Part shown: positions 1 through 7,457 of the stretch, piece after piece
Position numbering within the stretch: position 1 is the stretch's first letter
Layout of the letters: every line of letters begins with the position of its first letter
NCBI GenBank assembly: GCA_013298335.1
Contig: JAAFHI010000005.1
Location: forward strand, 1-19,401
DNA: 19,401 nt
Reading direction: 5' to 3'
Origin: Actinomycetota bacterium
GTDB lineage: Bacteria > Acidobacteriota > Blastocatellia > Chloracidobacteriales > Chloracidobacteriaceae
Position numbers and translations under genes: made by a program
The notes under the pieces: generated by a model
Told to the model about the DNA's origin: nothing
Seen by the model: the letters and a program-made list of their open reading frames with translations, nothing else
Database searches by the model: none

Positions 1-443
1 TCGTGCATGCTTTTTCCGGCGTCTTCCTCGATGTGCATGCGCTGGATGCGGAACGTCTTGAGCCGCCATTCGACGGGGCGTCCCTGATCGTCGCGCTCGG
101 TGGTCGGAATCTCGACGAAACCGGCTAGCGAAAAGGGTTTGTCGAATTGCGAAATCTGGTAGCCCTTCGGCAGATCGGGGTAGAAGTAGTTCTTCCGCGA
201 GAAAATCGAGGTTTCCTGGACGTGCAGATTCAGCGCGAACGCCGCAAGGGTCGCCTTTTCGATGACGCCGCGATTCAGAACGGGCAACGCGCCGGGCAGA
301 CCGAGGCAGACCGGGCAGGTGTTGGCGTTCGGCGGACGGTGGAAGTCGTTCGGGCAGGCACAGAAAATCTTGCTGCGGGTATTGAGTTGCGCGTGGATTT
401 CAAGGCCGATGACGGGTTCGTATTTTTCGTGAAGGCTGATCAT
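1..443 (-). CDS. gatB: Asp/Glu-tRNA amidotransferase subunit B, 5' part (GatB)
   Basis: GatB is part of the GatCAB complex that converts misacylated Glu-tRNA(Gln) or Asp-tRNA(Asn) to the amidated form in the cytoplasm. The frame stays open from an ATG at 441-443 to the window edge, giving about 147 N-terminal residues of a protein normally near 480. The start [20 protein letters not shown] is the family's conserved opening. It is followed by the CAC...NTCPVC cysteine pairs that bind zinc in this family, then [24 protein letters not shown] and [16 protein letters not shown], all GatB signatures. No clear Shine-Dalgarno sequence lies upstream, but the match begins right at this Met. The rest of the gene, including the C-terminal tRNA-binding YqeY-like domain, lies outside the window. 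Confidence 0.96.
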   Translation of the reverse strand, partial: MISLHEKYEPVIGLEIHAQLNTRSKIFCACPNDFHRPPNANTCPVCLGLPGALPVLNRGVIEKATLAAFALNLHVQETSIFSRKNYFYPDLPKGYQISQFDKPFSLAGFVEIPTTERDDQGRPVEWRLKTFRIQRMHIEEDAGKSMH

Positions 444-518
444 GGGAAAAATGATGATTCGCGGGAAAGAATTAGTAAAGCGTGCGTTCGGGCAAAACGG
501 ACGAATAAAACACGAATG

Positions 519-540
519 GACCGACGGTCGTCCGTCGGTC
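519..540. terminator. Perfect hairpin downstream of the response regulator
   Basis: A 9-bp perfect inverted repeat (GACCGACGG, loop TCGT, CCGTCGGTC) lies between the response-regulator stop and the gatB start. On the minus strand it is followed by a moderately T-rich stretch (CATTCGTGTTTTATT) rather than a clean T run. It may end transcription of the response regulator before gatB, but the tail is weak, so an operator or another structured element is also possible. Confidence 0.4.
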
Positions 541-563
541 ACATTTCCTGATTCCGGAAGTTA

Positions 564-932
564 TCAGCGGTTGCGGGTCACGGCGAGGACGATGGACCGC
601 AGTTGGGACGGGGAAAACGGCTTCCGGAAGTAGGTCATGACCCCGGCGTGCAGGGCCTCGGCCTGGGTGCGGATTTCATCCACGCCGGTCAGCACAATGA
701 CCGGAATATCCACCAGGGCGCGACTTTGCTGCATGGAGCGAAACACCGAGCCGCCATCCATTTCCGGCATCTGAAGGTCGAGCAGCACACACGCGAACTT
801 GTTGTCGCGATTGAGGATGTCGAGCGCCTCGCGGCCATTGGTGGCGGTCGTCACTTCAAACTCGCGGTTGAGGGTATTGGTAATGACGGCACGAATGCCG
901 GGATCATCGTCCACAACGAGAACTCTTTTCAT
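564..932 (-). CDS. Single-domain response regulator (CheY-like receiver)
   Basis: This 122-residue protein is a stand-alone receiver domain with no output domain. All hallmark residues are visible: the acidic pocket DDD at 8-10, phosphoacceptor Asp52 in LLDLQMPEMDG, the switch Thr82 in VLTG, aromatic Tyr101/Phe102, and Lys104 in RKPF. The start is supported by an AGGAG motif 4 bp before the ATG (AGGAGACAATG). No histidine kinase is encoded nearby, so its partner is elsewhere. Such proteins pass a phosphoryl signal to a motor, kinase or adaptor by protein contact. It follows the rhomboid-like gene on the same strand with a 53-bp gap and could share its transcript. The fold is certain; the pathway cannot be read from this window. 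Confidence 0.95.
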   Translation of the reverse strand: MKRVLVVDDDPGIRAVITNTLNREFEVTTATNGREALDILNRDNKFACVLLDLQMPEMDGGSVFRSMQQSRALVDIPVIVLTGVDEIRTQAEALHAGVMTYFRKPFSPSQLRSIVLAVTRNR

Positions 933-985
933 TGTCTCCTGTTCCTCCCGAAGAAATGCGAAGCGGGGGCCACATCCGATTCAAT

Positions 986-1756
986 TCAGTGAATGCGTTC
1001 GTTTCGGTCCCGTTTGTTGAGCCGATCCTCAAGGTCATCCCAGACTTCCTTCATCTCGGATTCGACGACCTTGAAGTTTTTATACTTTCGTTTAATTCGC
1101 CAGAGGCGAAGCTTTTCTTTGGCCCAGCCGACACCGGGAAGGCGGGCGGAGAGTCCGTTGACGTAGAGGAAGCCAAGTCCGAGGCCAAGTAATGACCCGA
1201 TCGAATCGCCTCCGCCGTAAAGCATGAAAACAATATCGATTCCGGCAAAAACGAAGAACATCGTCTTTCCGGTCATCGGGATGCCGTAGATCATGACGGT
1301 CTGCCGCCACAACCGGGTGGCGAAAAAGCCGAGCAGCAGCGACATCACCGAAAACGCGCTGGCGGTGAAGAATACTTCGCCGCGGGGAAGCAGAAAACCG
1401 AAGCCGGTCAGAATGGCATTGATCAGGACGCCGCCGGCGAAATAGAGGGTCAGAAAACGCCGTGTGCCAAGCATGCCCTCGGCGGTTCTCCCGACGAAAT
1501 AGAGCATGAAAAGGCCAAAAAGCCAGGACAGGGGATTGAAGTAGGTAATGGTGGCGGTCAGGAGTGTCCAAACCGCGCCTTTCAGGACCAGCGAGGGGAT
1601 CAGGATCAGCGGAAACCGTACGAGTGCCTGAATGACGACCATCACGGTCGAGGCAATCATCAGGCCTATGACGGCCTGAGATGGACGTCCGCCGAGACCG
1701 CCGGAAAAACCGCCGCCGCCGCCGAACTGCCGATTGTCGAATCCGCCGCGTTTCAT
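986..1756 (-). CDS. Rhomboid-like membrane protein, probably catalytically inactive
   Basis: This is a 256-residue integral membrane protein with a Gly-rich N-terminal tail (residues 11-23), a hydrophobic core of about six membrane segments (roughly 28-200) and a charged cytoplasmic-type C-terminal tail (211-256). The core follows the rhomboid layout: a loop/second-helix region NPLSWLFGLFMLYFVGRTAEGMLG like the family's H..N..L...G...E...G block, then FTASAFSV where GxSG is expected, then GGDSIGSLLG where AHxGG is expected. Ser133 is present without the flanking glycines, and the catalytic His position is Ser185, so proteolysis is unlikely. I chose the ATG at 1756, preceded by GAAAGG at good spacing, over a TTG 66 bp upstream that has no ribosome site. 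The role is unknown; dead rhomboids often bind membrane clients. Confidence 0.75.
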   Translation of the reverse strand: MKRGGFDNRQFGGGGGFSGGLGGRPSQAVIGLMIASTVMVVIQALVRFPLILIPSLVLKGAVWTLLTATITYFNPLSWLFGLFMLYFVGRTAEGMLGTRRFLTLYFAGGVLINAILTGFGFLLPRGEVFFTASAFSVMSLLLGFFATRLWRQTVMIYGIPMTGKTMFFVFAGIDIVFMLYGGGDSIGSLLGLGLGFLYVNGLSARLPGVGWAKEKLRLWRIKRKYKNFKVVESEMKEVWDDLEDRLNKRDRNERIH

Positions 1757-1955
1757 TCCGGACCGCCTTTCATTTCCCGTGGGAGGGGATGGACTATCGC
1801 ATGAAGCCCCAACCGAAGCCAATCAACCGTCCCATTTTTAACAGGAACCGCTCGGCGATCAGTCATCCGCCACCCGGTTCGAATCCCGAAACTTTGAAGA
1901 CCCGTTCATCGTACGCGCGCGATCCTAATATATACATGCGCATCAACGGCTCCGA
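1757..1955. other. 199-bp intergenic region
   Basis: This gap lies between the rhomboid-like gene start and the end of the monooxygenase gene, both on the minus strand. It should carry the promoter of the rhomboid-like gene. An AT-rich patch around 1926-1936 stands out, but I cannot pair it with a convincing -35 element. No ORF of note is present. Confidence 0.4.
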
Positions 1956-3314
1956 TTACGACTTTGTCGATACCAGCGGCTCAACCGGCAAGCGGTTGCC
2001 GCCCGACCGGGCCCGTGCCTGCCCGCGTTTCAATTCCTTCTTCAAATCGTAAAGGTAATCGTCGAAATCCACCTGCATCGTGTGACGCTTGGATTTGACG
2101 TAGCGTTTGAACATCCGGTCGCGTTCGGCATCGATGTCGGCAAGAACGTCCGGCGGCGCGGGCAGGGCGTATTCGCCTTTCAGATAGCTCGCCACCCATT
2201 TTCCCTGGGCTTCCGAGAGCGGCATGATCGCGCCGAGGGGCTGAAGCAGGCCGATGAAGAAAACGTTGTTCATGTCCGGCTTGAAGACGCGCCGGAAGAG
2301 CGGCAGGTCGTTGTCGGGCGCGGAAATGAAATTTTCGTCGAAAAACGGAAAGGTCACCTTGTAGCCGGTACAGTAGACGATCACGTCCACGTCCTCGATG
2401 CTGCCGTCGGTGAACCGGACCTGCGAGCCGAGCAGTTCGGCGATGTTCGGCTTCGGGGTGACGACACCGTGGGTGATCCGGTCGAGAATGCGTCCGGAAA
2501 TCGTCGGATGCGCTTCGCCGAACCCGTGATCCGGTTTCTGAAGACCGTAGTTCTCCATTTTTCCGATCATCAGCCGCAGCGTCGCCTGAAACATTTTCTG
2601 CCGGATGGCCCACGGAATCAGCGGTGTCGTCACGACCTGATCGAGCGGCTGGCCGAACAGGAACTTCGGCACGATGTAGGCCCCGCGCCGGGCGGCGAGA
2701 AAGGTCTTTTTCGCGACTTCGCTCGCTTCCACGGCGATGTCCATCGCGCTGTTGCCCATGCCGAGGACGAGGACGTTCTTGCCGCGGAACATCTCGTTGT
2801 CGATGTAGTAGTGCGCGTGAATCGCTTCGCCGTGAAATTCGCCGGGAAACGCCGGTTCGGGCCAGCGCGGATTCCAGTGGTGGCCGTTGGCGACGACGAG
2901 CGCGTCGTAGGTTCGAACCTCGCCGCTGTCGAGCCGTACTTCCCAGGTTCCGTTCGCCAGCCGTTCGGCGTGTTCGACGCCGGTTTCGAAGCGAATCCGG
3001 TCGCGGAAGCCGAAATGGCTCACGTAGTTGTCGAAATAGGTCGCAATCTGCGAATGATGTGGAAACACGGGGTAGTCATCCGGCATCGGGAAGTCGGAAT
3101 AGGCCATGCGCTCGCGCGAAGTGTTGATGAACAGCCGCTGGTAGGCCGAAGACATCCCGTTCTTGTTCCTGAACACCCAGTTGCCGCCGATGCGATCACT
3201 TTTCTCGAAGCAGTCGAAATCGAAGCCCTGTTCATGCAATGCTTTGGCGGCGGTAATGCCCGAGCATCCGGCACCGATGACACAAACCTTGGGAAGCGTG
3301 GATGAAACCTTCAT
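1956..3314 (-). CDS. Flavin-containing monooxygenase (FMO/BVMO-like)
   Basis: This 452-residue enzyme would use FAD and NADPH to insert oxygen into a small organic substrate. Visible motifs in order are the FAD-binding GAGCSG at 14-19, GGNW at 43-46, the FMO fingerprint FHGEAIHAHYY at 160-170 (FxGxxxHxxxY/F), the NADP-binding GMGNSA at 185-190, and VIVYCTGY at 311-318, which corresponds to the family's ATGY motif. Length is typical of bacterial FMOs. The frame is open further upstream to a GTG at 3392, but homology starts at MKVSSTLPKVCVIGAG, so I place the start at the ATG at 3312-3314; its ribosome site is weak. The substrate cannot be deduced. The gene is divergent from the SurA-like gene, with a 99-bp spacer. 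Confidence 0.92.
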   Translation of the reverse strand: MKVSSTLPKVCVIGAGCSGITAAKALHEQGFDFDCFEKSDRIGGNWVFRNKNGMSSAYQRLFINTSRERMAYSDFPMPDDYPVFPHHSQIATYFDNYVSHFGFRDRIRFETGVEHAERLANGTWEVRLDSGEVRTYDALVVANGHHWNPRWPEPAFPGEFHGEAIHAHYYIDNEMFRGKNVLVLGMGNSAMDIAVEASEVAKKTFLAARRGAYIVPKFLFGQPLDQVVTTPLIPWAIRQKMFQATLRLMIGKMENYGLQKPDHGFGEAHPTISGRILDRITHGVVTPKPNIAELLGSQVRFTDGSIEDVDVIVYCTGYKVTFPFFDENFISAPDNDLPLFRRVFKPDMNNVFFIGLLQPLGAIMPLSEAQGKWVASYLKGEYALPAPPDVLADIDAERDRMFKRYVKSKRHTMQVDFDDYLYDLKKELKRGQARARSGGNRLPVEPLVSTKS

Positions 3315-3413
3315 AACACCACTGTACTCTCCGACCGGAAGATGGTTTGAACCGAGACGGTTGGCTTGATGGTTTGGAGGGCGGACGCCCACTGTAATGG
3401 AGAATCAAGGACG

Positions 3414-4229
3414 ATGAGAAGAGCGGAACGACCGAGACCGGGAGACCGGGAGACAAGGAGACAAGGAGAAAGGGAGACCGGGAGACCTGGAGCGGGAACG
3501 TCCGGTCATTTTTTCCGTACCCTCCTGGCAGTCTTCTCCTTGTTGCATTATCTCTCTGTCTCCCTGTCTCCCTGTCTCCTTGTCTCCCTGTCTTTTTTCG
3601 CCGTCGCCGCCGCACAGTCGCCCACGCCCACCGACCGGCTGGTCGCCACGGTCAACGGTGAGGTCATCACGCAAAGCGATCTGGTCTGGCAACTTGCGCT
3701 CGACCCGAATTTCAATCCGGCGGCGCTGACCGAAACGGATTTTACGCGGGCGCTGCGGATTCAGATCGACACGATTCTGCTCGATCAGGAAGCGCGCCGG
3801 TTGCCGGGCGTGAGAATCACGGAAGAAGAACTGGCCCGGATGAAGGCGTTCTTCATCAAGCTGTTCGGTTCGGAAGTCATGCTGCGTCGGCGGCTCGAAT
3901 CGGTCGGGATGGACGCCGATACGTTCGACCGGCTGTTGCGACGAAAGATTCAGACCGACAAGTACATCAGCTTCCGCTTCCGGTCGTTCGTGATCGTGAC
4001 CGACGAGGAAGTGCTGGACTTCTACACCTCGCGGGTCAAACCGGCGGTGCGGGAACGCGGCGAAGTCGCGGCGGACGAGCCGTCCGACGAGCAGCGTCGC
4101 CAGATCGTCGAACTGCTCACGCTCGAAAAGTCGGATATCGAGCAACTCCGCTGGATTCAGAGCGCCCGCTCCCGCGCCGACATCGTGCCGCTCGCGCCCT
4201 ACGCCAAACCTCGTGAAAAGCAGCAGTAA
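3414..4229 (+). CDS. SurA N-domain-like periplasmic chaperone without a PPIase domain
   Basis: This 271-residue exported protein has a long basic leader (about 1-35), a hydrophobic stretch (36-64) and a likely signal peptidase site AVAAA|QS after residue 67. The mature part opens with DRLVATVNGEVITQSDL (74-90), the typical first strand and helix of the SurA/trigger-factor-like chaperone domain, followed by helical segments to about 210. No parvulin-type isomerase domain follows; the protein ends in a charged tail. It probably binds unfolded envelope proteins. Part of the leader, on both sides of the core, is written by the GGGAGACx octamer repeat and its inverse. The ATG at 3414 was chosen; an ATG at 3369 and a TTG at 3366 are in frame. 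It converges with the next gene, 9 bp away. Confidence 0.8.
   Translation: MRRAERPRPGDRETRRQGERETGRPGAGTSGHFFRTLLAVFSLLHYLSVSLSPCLLVSLSFFAVAAAQSPTPTDRLVATVNGEVITQSDLVWQLALDPNFNPAALTETDFTRALRIQIDTILLDQEARRLPGVRITEEELARMKAFFIKLFGSEVMLRRRLESVGMDADTFDRLLRRKIQTDKYISFRFRSFVIVTDEEVLDFYTSRVKPAVRERGEVAADEPSDEQRRQIVELLTLEKSDIEQLRWIQSARSRADIVPLAPYAKPREKQQ
3433..3592. repeat. Facing arrays of an 8-bp repeat (GGGAGACM/AGGAGACA family)
   Basis: The left array (about 3433-3490) consists of octamers such as GGGAGACC, GGGAGACA and AGGAGACA. The right array (about 3552-3592) is its inverse, with units such as TCTCCCTG and TCTCCTTG. About 60 bp separate the arms. The whole unit is inside the coding frame of the SurA-like gene, where it encodes an RPGDRETRRQGERETGR-type basic tail and an LSVSLSPCLLVSLS hydrophobic segment. 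The 8-bp period is not a multiple of three, so the encoded peptide repeats only every 24 nt. Confidence 0.92.
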
Positions 4230-4238
4230 TTTCGGCGT

Positions 4239-4640
4239 TCAAAGTTCCTGAAGCGCGATCTTCAGTGTCCCTTCGTCTCCGATAACGCGGACTTCCGCGC
4301 AGCGTCCGCCGGATTCTGCGGAAGACAACTCGACATCTTCAATCATGCCCGCGTCGGTTTCCGGGACGGCGAACCAGCGCAATCCTTCCGAATCGTCGTC
4401 GTGAAGCTGGCGAATGTCGGCGATGAGGTCCTCGATGAAGTGAGGCGTTTCCTCGAACCCGCCGACGGCTTCCTCATCCTGTACGAGCGCCATCGCGCCA
4501 TCCGCGTCGATACTCCACAGAAACGGAATATCCAGAAGAAAATGAATGTGTTCCGGGCGGCGCAGGACGCCGAGAATCCGGCAGCCGAGAACGTGCTTGA
4601 TGACGTGTTCCTGGTGTTTGGTGGGAGCGAGGTTGTGCAT
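4239..4640 (-). CDS. Hypothetical protein, 133 aa
   Basis: I do not recognise a family. The protein is soluble and acidic, with an N-terminal part containing HVIKHVLGCRILGVLRRPEHIHFLLDIPF and then alternating acidic segments (LIADIRQLHDDDSEGLRWFAVPETD). There is no signal peptide or membrane segment. It is judged real because it fills the space between two good genes and has sensible composition, while the overlapping frame on the other strand looks like a shadow. The ATG at 4638-4640 lacks a ribosome site, so the true start could differ. A heptamer repeat region begins directly upstream of the start, between it and mpg. Confidence 0.6.
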   Translation of the reverse strand: MHNLAPTKHQEHVIKHVLGCRILGVLRRPEHIHFLLDIPFLWSIDADGAMALVQDEEAVGGFEETPHFIEDLIADIRQLHDDDSEGLRWFAVPETDAGMIEDVELSSAESGGRCAEVRVIGDEGTLKIALQEL

Positions 4641-4662
4641 GGGAGATGTCGGGTTTGGAAAA

Positions 4663-4843
4663 GGTATCAGGTGTCGGGTGTCGGGTTTCAGGTCAATCCG
4701 AGGTGTTGGGTATCGGGTTTCGGGTAGGAAAACCGTACATTTCGCGTGTCAAATTAGGAATTGTCTTTACCTGAAACCCGATACCCGACACCAGATACCT
4801 TTTCCGTCACTGAAACCCGACACCCGATGCCCGACACCTTTTT
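4663..4843. repeat. Heptamer repeat GGTGTCG family, one direct and two inverted arrays
   Basis: From 4663 the units read GGTATCA, GGTGTCG, GGTGTCG, GGTTTCA, GGT, followed by a second block (about 4702-4727) of GTGTTGG, GTATCGG, GTTTCGG. Inverted copies lie at about 4769-4799 and 4809-4843 (ACCTGAAACCCGATACCC and similar). The last inverted array overlaps the 3' end of mpg and encodes its final residues. A further direct copy occurs at 19326-19356. Confidence 0.92.
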
Positions 4844-5433
4844 CCACTCACTGCCCGTTCGCCCGGAATGAAGAACCGCCACGGATGCGCGACGTCTTTC
4901 GTAATGCCGATGCGAGGAGAGGCTGCGATTTCGGGTTCGCTCTCGCGGGGAAAGACGTGAATCCGCTCGCCGAGGGAGCCGTTGTCGTCCGCCAGGTCGA
5001 TGGCGAGGGCGCGACAGAGCTTGCCGGGACCGCGCGCCAGTTCGTGATCGGGTTGCGGGCGGACGAGCCGTTCCCGCATCGTTTCAATTCCGACGGTCGG
5101 ACGAAGGGCCCGAATCAGTACCGCGCCCGGACCCCGCGCGTCGGCGGTGAAATTCAGGCAGTAGTACATCCCGTAAATCAGATAGACGTAAATCCGTCCG
5201 TGGGTCTCGCGCATGAGCGCCCCGCGATTCGGGCGGTGCGCGTGCGAGGCCCCGTCATCGGTATAAGCCTCAGTCTCTACGATGATGCCGCCGACCCCGT
5301 CGCACAGAAGCGTGCATCCGATCAGGTCGCGGGCGACGGTGAGGGTGTCACGGGCGAAGAAGGGATCAGGGGTCAGGGAACAGGGATCAGGGGAAGGCAC
5401 AGGATTGGGGATGGGGGATAGGGCATGGGGCAT
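4807..5433 (-). CDS. mpg: DNA-3-methyladenine glycosylase (AAG/Mpg family)
   Basis: The enzyme removes alkylated and deaminated purines from DNA to begin base excision repair. In this 208-residue product the core FFARDTLTVARDLIGC (25-40) opens the domain. VETEAY (52-57) carries the catalytic Glu55 and the intercalating Tyr57, SHAHR holds His64, YGMYYCLNFT contains Asn94, and VLIRALRP contains Arg108, all conserved in the family. ARGPGKLCRAL (133-143) is another family block. The first 24 residues, Pro-rich and starting at the ATG at 5431-5433, and the last dozen or so (RCRASGVGFQ and its stop) are encoded by two different tandem repeats, not by ancestral gene sequence. There is no ribosome site before this ATG, so the real start is uncertain; the frame stays open to 5541. 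Confidence 0.9.
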   Translation of the reverse strand: MPHALSPIPNPVPSPDPCSLTPDPFFARDTLTVARDLIGCTLLCDGVGGIIVETEAYTDDGASHAHRPNRGALMRETHGRIYVYLIYGMYYCLNFTADARGPGAVLIRALRPTVGIETMRERLVRPQPDHELARGPGKLCRALAIDLADDNGSLGERIHVFPRESEPEIAASPRIGITKDVAHPWRFFIPGERAVSGKRCRASGVGFQ

Positions 5434-5570
5434 GGCGAAACGTTTGAGAGGATTCGGTTCCAAAGGAAAAGATGCTTGCTTGAGAGGCAAGTACTTCAAA
5501 CGCTTTTTTCCATTCCCCATTCCCCATTCCCCATTCCCCACCTGATCCCTGTTCCCTGACCCCTGATCCC
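5362..5570. repeat. Facing arrays of heptamers (GGGATCA and ATGGGGC families)
   Basis: The left array runs in uninterrupted 7-nt register: GGGATCA, GGGGTCA, GGGAACA, GGGATCA, GGGGAAG, GCACAGG, ATTGGGG, ATGGGGG, ATAGGGC, ATGGGGC. The right array (5512-5570) is the inverse: four ATTCCCC units followed by CCCTGTT, CCCTGAC and CCCTGAT units. The order of the two sub-families is mirrored, so the arms could fold into one long imperfect hairpin. The region between holds further short inverted matches (CTTGC...GCAAG at about 5473-5491). The left arm is the 5' coding part of mpg. Confidence 0.93.
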
Positions 5571-5577
5571 TTTCTTC

Positions 5578-6804
5578 CTACAGCCGGTGCATCGCCAGAC
5601 CCGACCGCAGCTTCGGTTCGAACCAGGTCGATTTCGGCGGCATGATTTCGTTGGCGTCGGCCACGTTCATCAGGTCGTCGAGCGAGGTTGGATACATCGA
5701 GAAGGCGACTGCCGCCTTGCCGGAATCCACCAGCTTTTCGAGTTCCGCCGTGCCGCGAATGCCGCCGACAAAATCGATCCGCTTGTCGGTACGGATGTCG
5801 GCGATGCCGAACAGCGGCGCGAGCACCCGTTCCTGCAAAATGCTCACGTCGAGCGAGCCGATGGGGTCGGCGGCGTCGACCGAGTCGGACGGCACGGTCA
5901 GCCCGTACCATTTGCCGCCGAGATACATCGCGATCTCGCCCTTGTTCGCGGGCGACGGCGCGGCGTTCTCGCTGACGGTGAACGTTTCACCCAGCGCGGC
6001 GAGCAGGGCTTCCGGCGTGTGGCCGTTGAGGTCCTTCACGGTTCGGTTGTAGGGCAGAATCCGCAACTGGTCGGCGGGAAACACGACGGCGAGGAAAAAG
6101 TTGTAATCCTCGTATCCGGTGTGGTTCGGGTTCTTGTCGGCGCAGGCGGCCCGGGCGCGGCTCGCGCTCGCCGAGCGATGGTGGCCGTCCGCGACATAGA
6201 GCAGCGGCACTTCGAAAAATGCCGAGCTGACCGCGTCGGGTTCCTGAATGCGCCAGACCGTGTGCTGAATGCCGTCCGGCGCGGTGAAGTCGTAAAGCGG
6301 TTCTTCCGCGCAGGCTTCCGCGACGAGCTGGTCGATGCGCGACGTGCCGCGATAGGCGAGGAACACCGGTTCGGCCTGCATGCCGAGCGTCACGACGTGG
6401 CGCGTGCGGTCGTCTTCCTTGTCCTGCCGGGTGCGTTCGTGTTTCCGGATGGTGTCGTCGTCGTATTCGTCCACCGCGCAGACGCCGAGCAGTCCGGTCT
6501 GCGAGTGGTCGCCCATGATCTGCCGGTAGGCGAACAGCCCCGGCTGTTCGTCGGTCAGAAACGGAACGTCGGCGATGAGTTTGTCGAGGTTGAGCCGGGC
6601 GGTGTCGTAGACGATGTCGGCATAGAGATTCGTGCCGGCGGGGAGGTCGATTTCGGGGCGCGTGACGTGGAGCAGGCTGATCGGATTGCCCTCGGCCAGC
6701 ACGGCGGCTTCTTCGGAATTGATGACGTCATAGGGAACGCAGGCGACCTGCGCGACCTTTTCGGCGGGAGGCCGAACGGCGTGGAACGAACGGAAAGTAA
6801 CCAC
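5578..6804 (-). CDS. DUF1015 family protein
   Basis: This 408-residue cytosolic protein matches the DUF1015 family over its full length. Characteristic blocks are VPYDVI (23-28), KHERTRQDKEDDR (121-133), YVADGHHRSASA (203-214) and PYNRTVKDL (251-259). The HHR block is the most conserved part of the family and looks like an active-site element, but I do not assign a reaction with confidence. The start is a GTG at 6802-6804, supported by AGGAG ten bases upstream and by the family's usual opening. Its stop lies just beyond the right arm of the heptamer repeat that precedes mpg, so the two same-strand genes are separated mainly by repeat DNA. Confidence 0.92.
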   Translation of the reverse strand: MVTFRSFHAVRPPAEKVAQVACVPYDVINSEEAAVLAEGNPISLLHVTRPEIDLPAGTNLYADIVYDTARLNLDKLIADVPFLTDEQPGLFAYRQIMGDHSQTGLLGVCAVDEYDDDTIRKHERTRQDKEDDRTRHVVTLGMQAEPVFLAYRGTSRIDQLVAEACAEEPLYDFTAPDGIQHTVWRIQEPDAVSSAFFEVPLLYVADGHHRSASASRARAACADKNPNHTGYEDYNFFLAVVFPADQLRILPYNRTVKDLNGHTPEALLAALGETFTVSENAAPSPANKGEIAMYLGGKWYGLTVPSDSVDAADPIGSLDVSILQERVLAPLFGIADIRTDKRIDFVGGIRGTAELEKLVDSGKAAVAFSMYPTSLDDLMNVADANEIMPPKSTWFEPKLRSGLAMHRL

Positions 6805-6850
6805 GGGATGAGTTCTCCTGAATGATGAAGTGGACGAAATAAAAGAATCG

Positions 6851-6893
6851 AATCCGTGTAAGGCGTGGAATCCGTGGCAAAAAGAAAATCCGT
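6851..6893. repeat. Possible decayed 9-bp repeat (AATCCGTGT family)
   Basis: AATCCGTG occurs at 6851 and 6869, and AATCCGT at 6887. The spacing is exactly 18 bp each time, as expected of alternate units in a nonamer array. The array lies in the short gap between the DUF1015 start and the end of the next gene, touching that gene's stop codon. No inverted partner is visible. Confidence 0.45.
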
Positions 6894-7423
6894 CAGCGGT
6901 AAATCTGGCCGGGCGGCGGCGACGCGACCGGGTAGACCGGTGCCCCGCCGTTGAAAAGCTGTTTGACCGAATCGCGCAGCAGCACGATGAAGGTAAACAC
7001 GCCGAGAATCGTCCCGAAGGGCATGAAGAGCATGCAGTTCACCGCCGCCATCACGAGGCAGAACGTGTGTTTCTGAAACTTCGCGATCTGTCGCCCGGCG
7101 TAGATGGTGCCGAGCGCCATGGCCCAGATGGCCAGACTGATGACCGTTCCGATGATGGTGAAGATCCAGCCGATGGCGGCGGGCGGCGGGTCGCCCGGAC
7201 GGGAGCTTGGCGGCGGCGAAACGATGAAGGCCACGCCGATAAAGACATAAATGAGCGGAAACAGGCCGAACAGCGCCGTCATGCCGCCGAGAACATAGTG
7301 CCCGATGGACAGCATCCTGAGTTGTTCGACGTCCTTGTTGGCGTTGAACGGGGTGGGCGGCGGCGCGCCGTAGGGCGGCGGTTGTGGTTGTTGATACTGC
7401 GGCTGATAGGGGTCCTGGTACAT
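6893..7423 (-). CDS. Small Pro/Gln-rich N-terminus membrane protein
   Basis: This 176-residue protein has a Tyr/Pro/Gln-rich tail (1-25), then a short conserved-looking segment EQLRMLSIGHYVLGG, and three to four hydrophobic membrane segments at about 41-69, 84-110 and 121-149. It ends with the tail PVYPVASPPPGQIYR. The start is firm: AAGGA lies 8 bp before the ATG. No catalytic motif is present. Proteins of this shape are common uncharacterised inner-membrane proteins. It sits 34 bp after the dioxygenase gene on the same strand, so the two are probably cotranscribed. I infer only the membrane location. Confidence 0.82.
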   Translation of the reverse strand: MYQDPYQPQYQQPQPPPYGAPPPTPFNANKDVEQLRMLSIGHYVLGGMTALFGLFPLIYVFIGVAFIVSPPPSSRPGDPPPAAIGWIFTIIGTVISLAIWAMALGTIYAGRQIAKFQKHTFCLVMAAVNCMLFMPFGTILGVFTFIVLLRDSVKQLFNGGAPVYPVASPPPGQIYR

Positions 7424-7457
7424 CGGTCGTTCCTTTATGGCCCGGTTTTTCGGGGGC

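Noticed and set aside
1876..1887. GGTTCGAATCCC, identical to a tRNA T-loop core
   Set aside because: The bases on either side do not pair as a T stem, and no acceptor, D or anticodon arms are found on either strand.
2082..3305. 407-codon open frame on the plus strand opposite the monooxygenase
   Set aside because: The minus-strand frame has FAD, FMO and NADP motifs in order, so the plus-strand frame is a shadow.
5362..5570. Inverted repeat considered as ends of an insertion sequence or MITE
   Set aside because: The arms are tandem heptamers and not terminal inverted repeats. No target-site duplication or transposase is visible, and the segment between the arms is mostly mpg leader DNA.
5587..6825. 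412-codon open frame on the plus strand opposite the DUF1015 gene
   Set aside because: The minus-strand product matches a known family end to end; the plus-strand product is compositionally a mirror artefact.
7437..7457. CCCGGTTTTTCGGG considered as a terminator after the dioxygenase gene
   Set aside because: The stem is only four pairs and there is no T tail in the direction of transcription.
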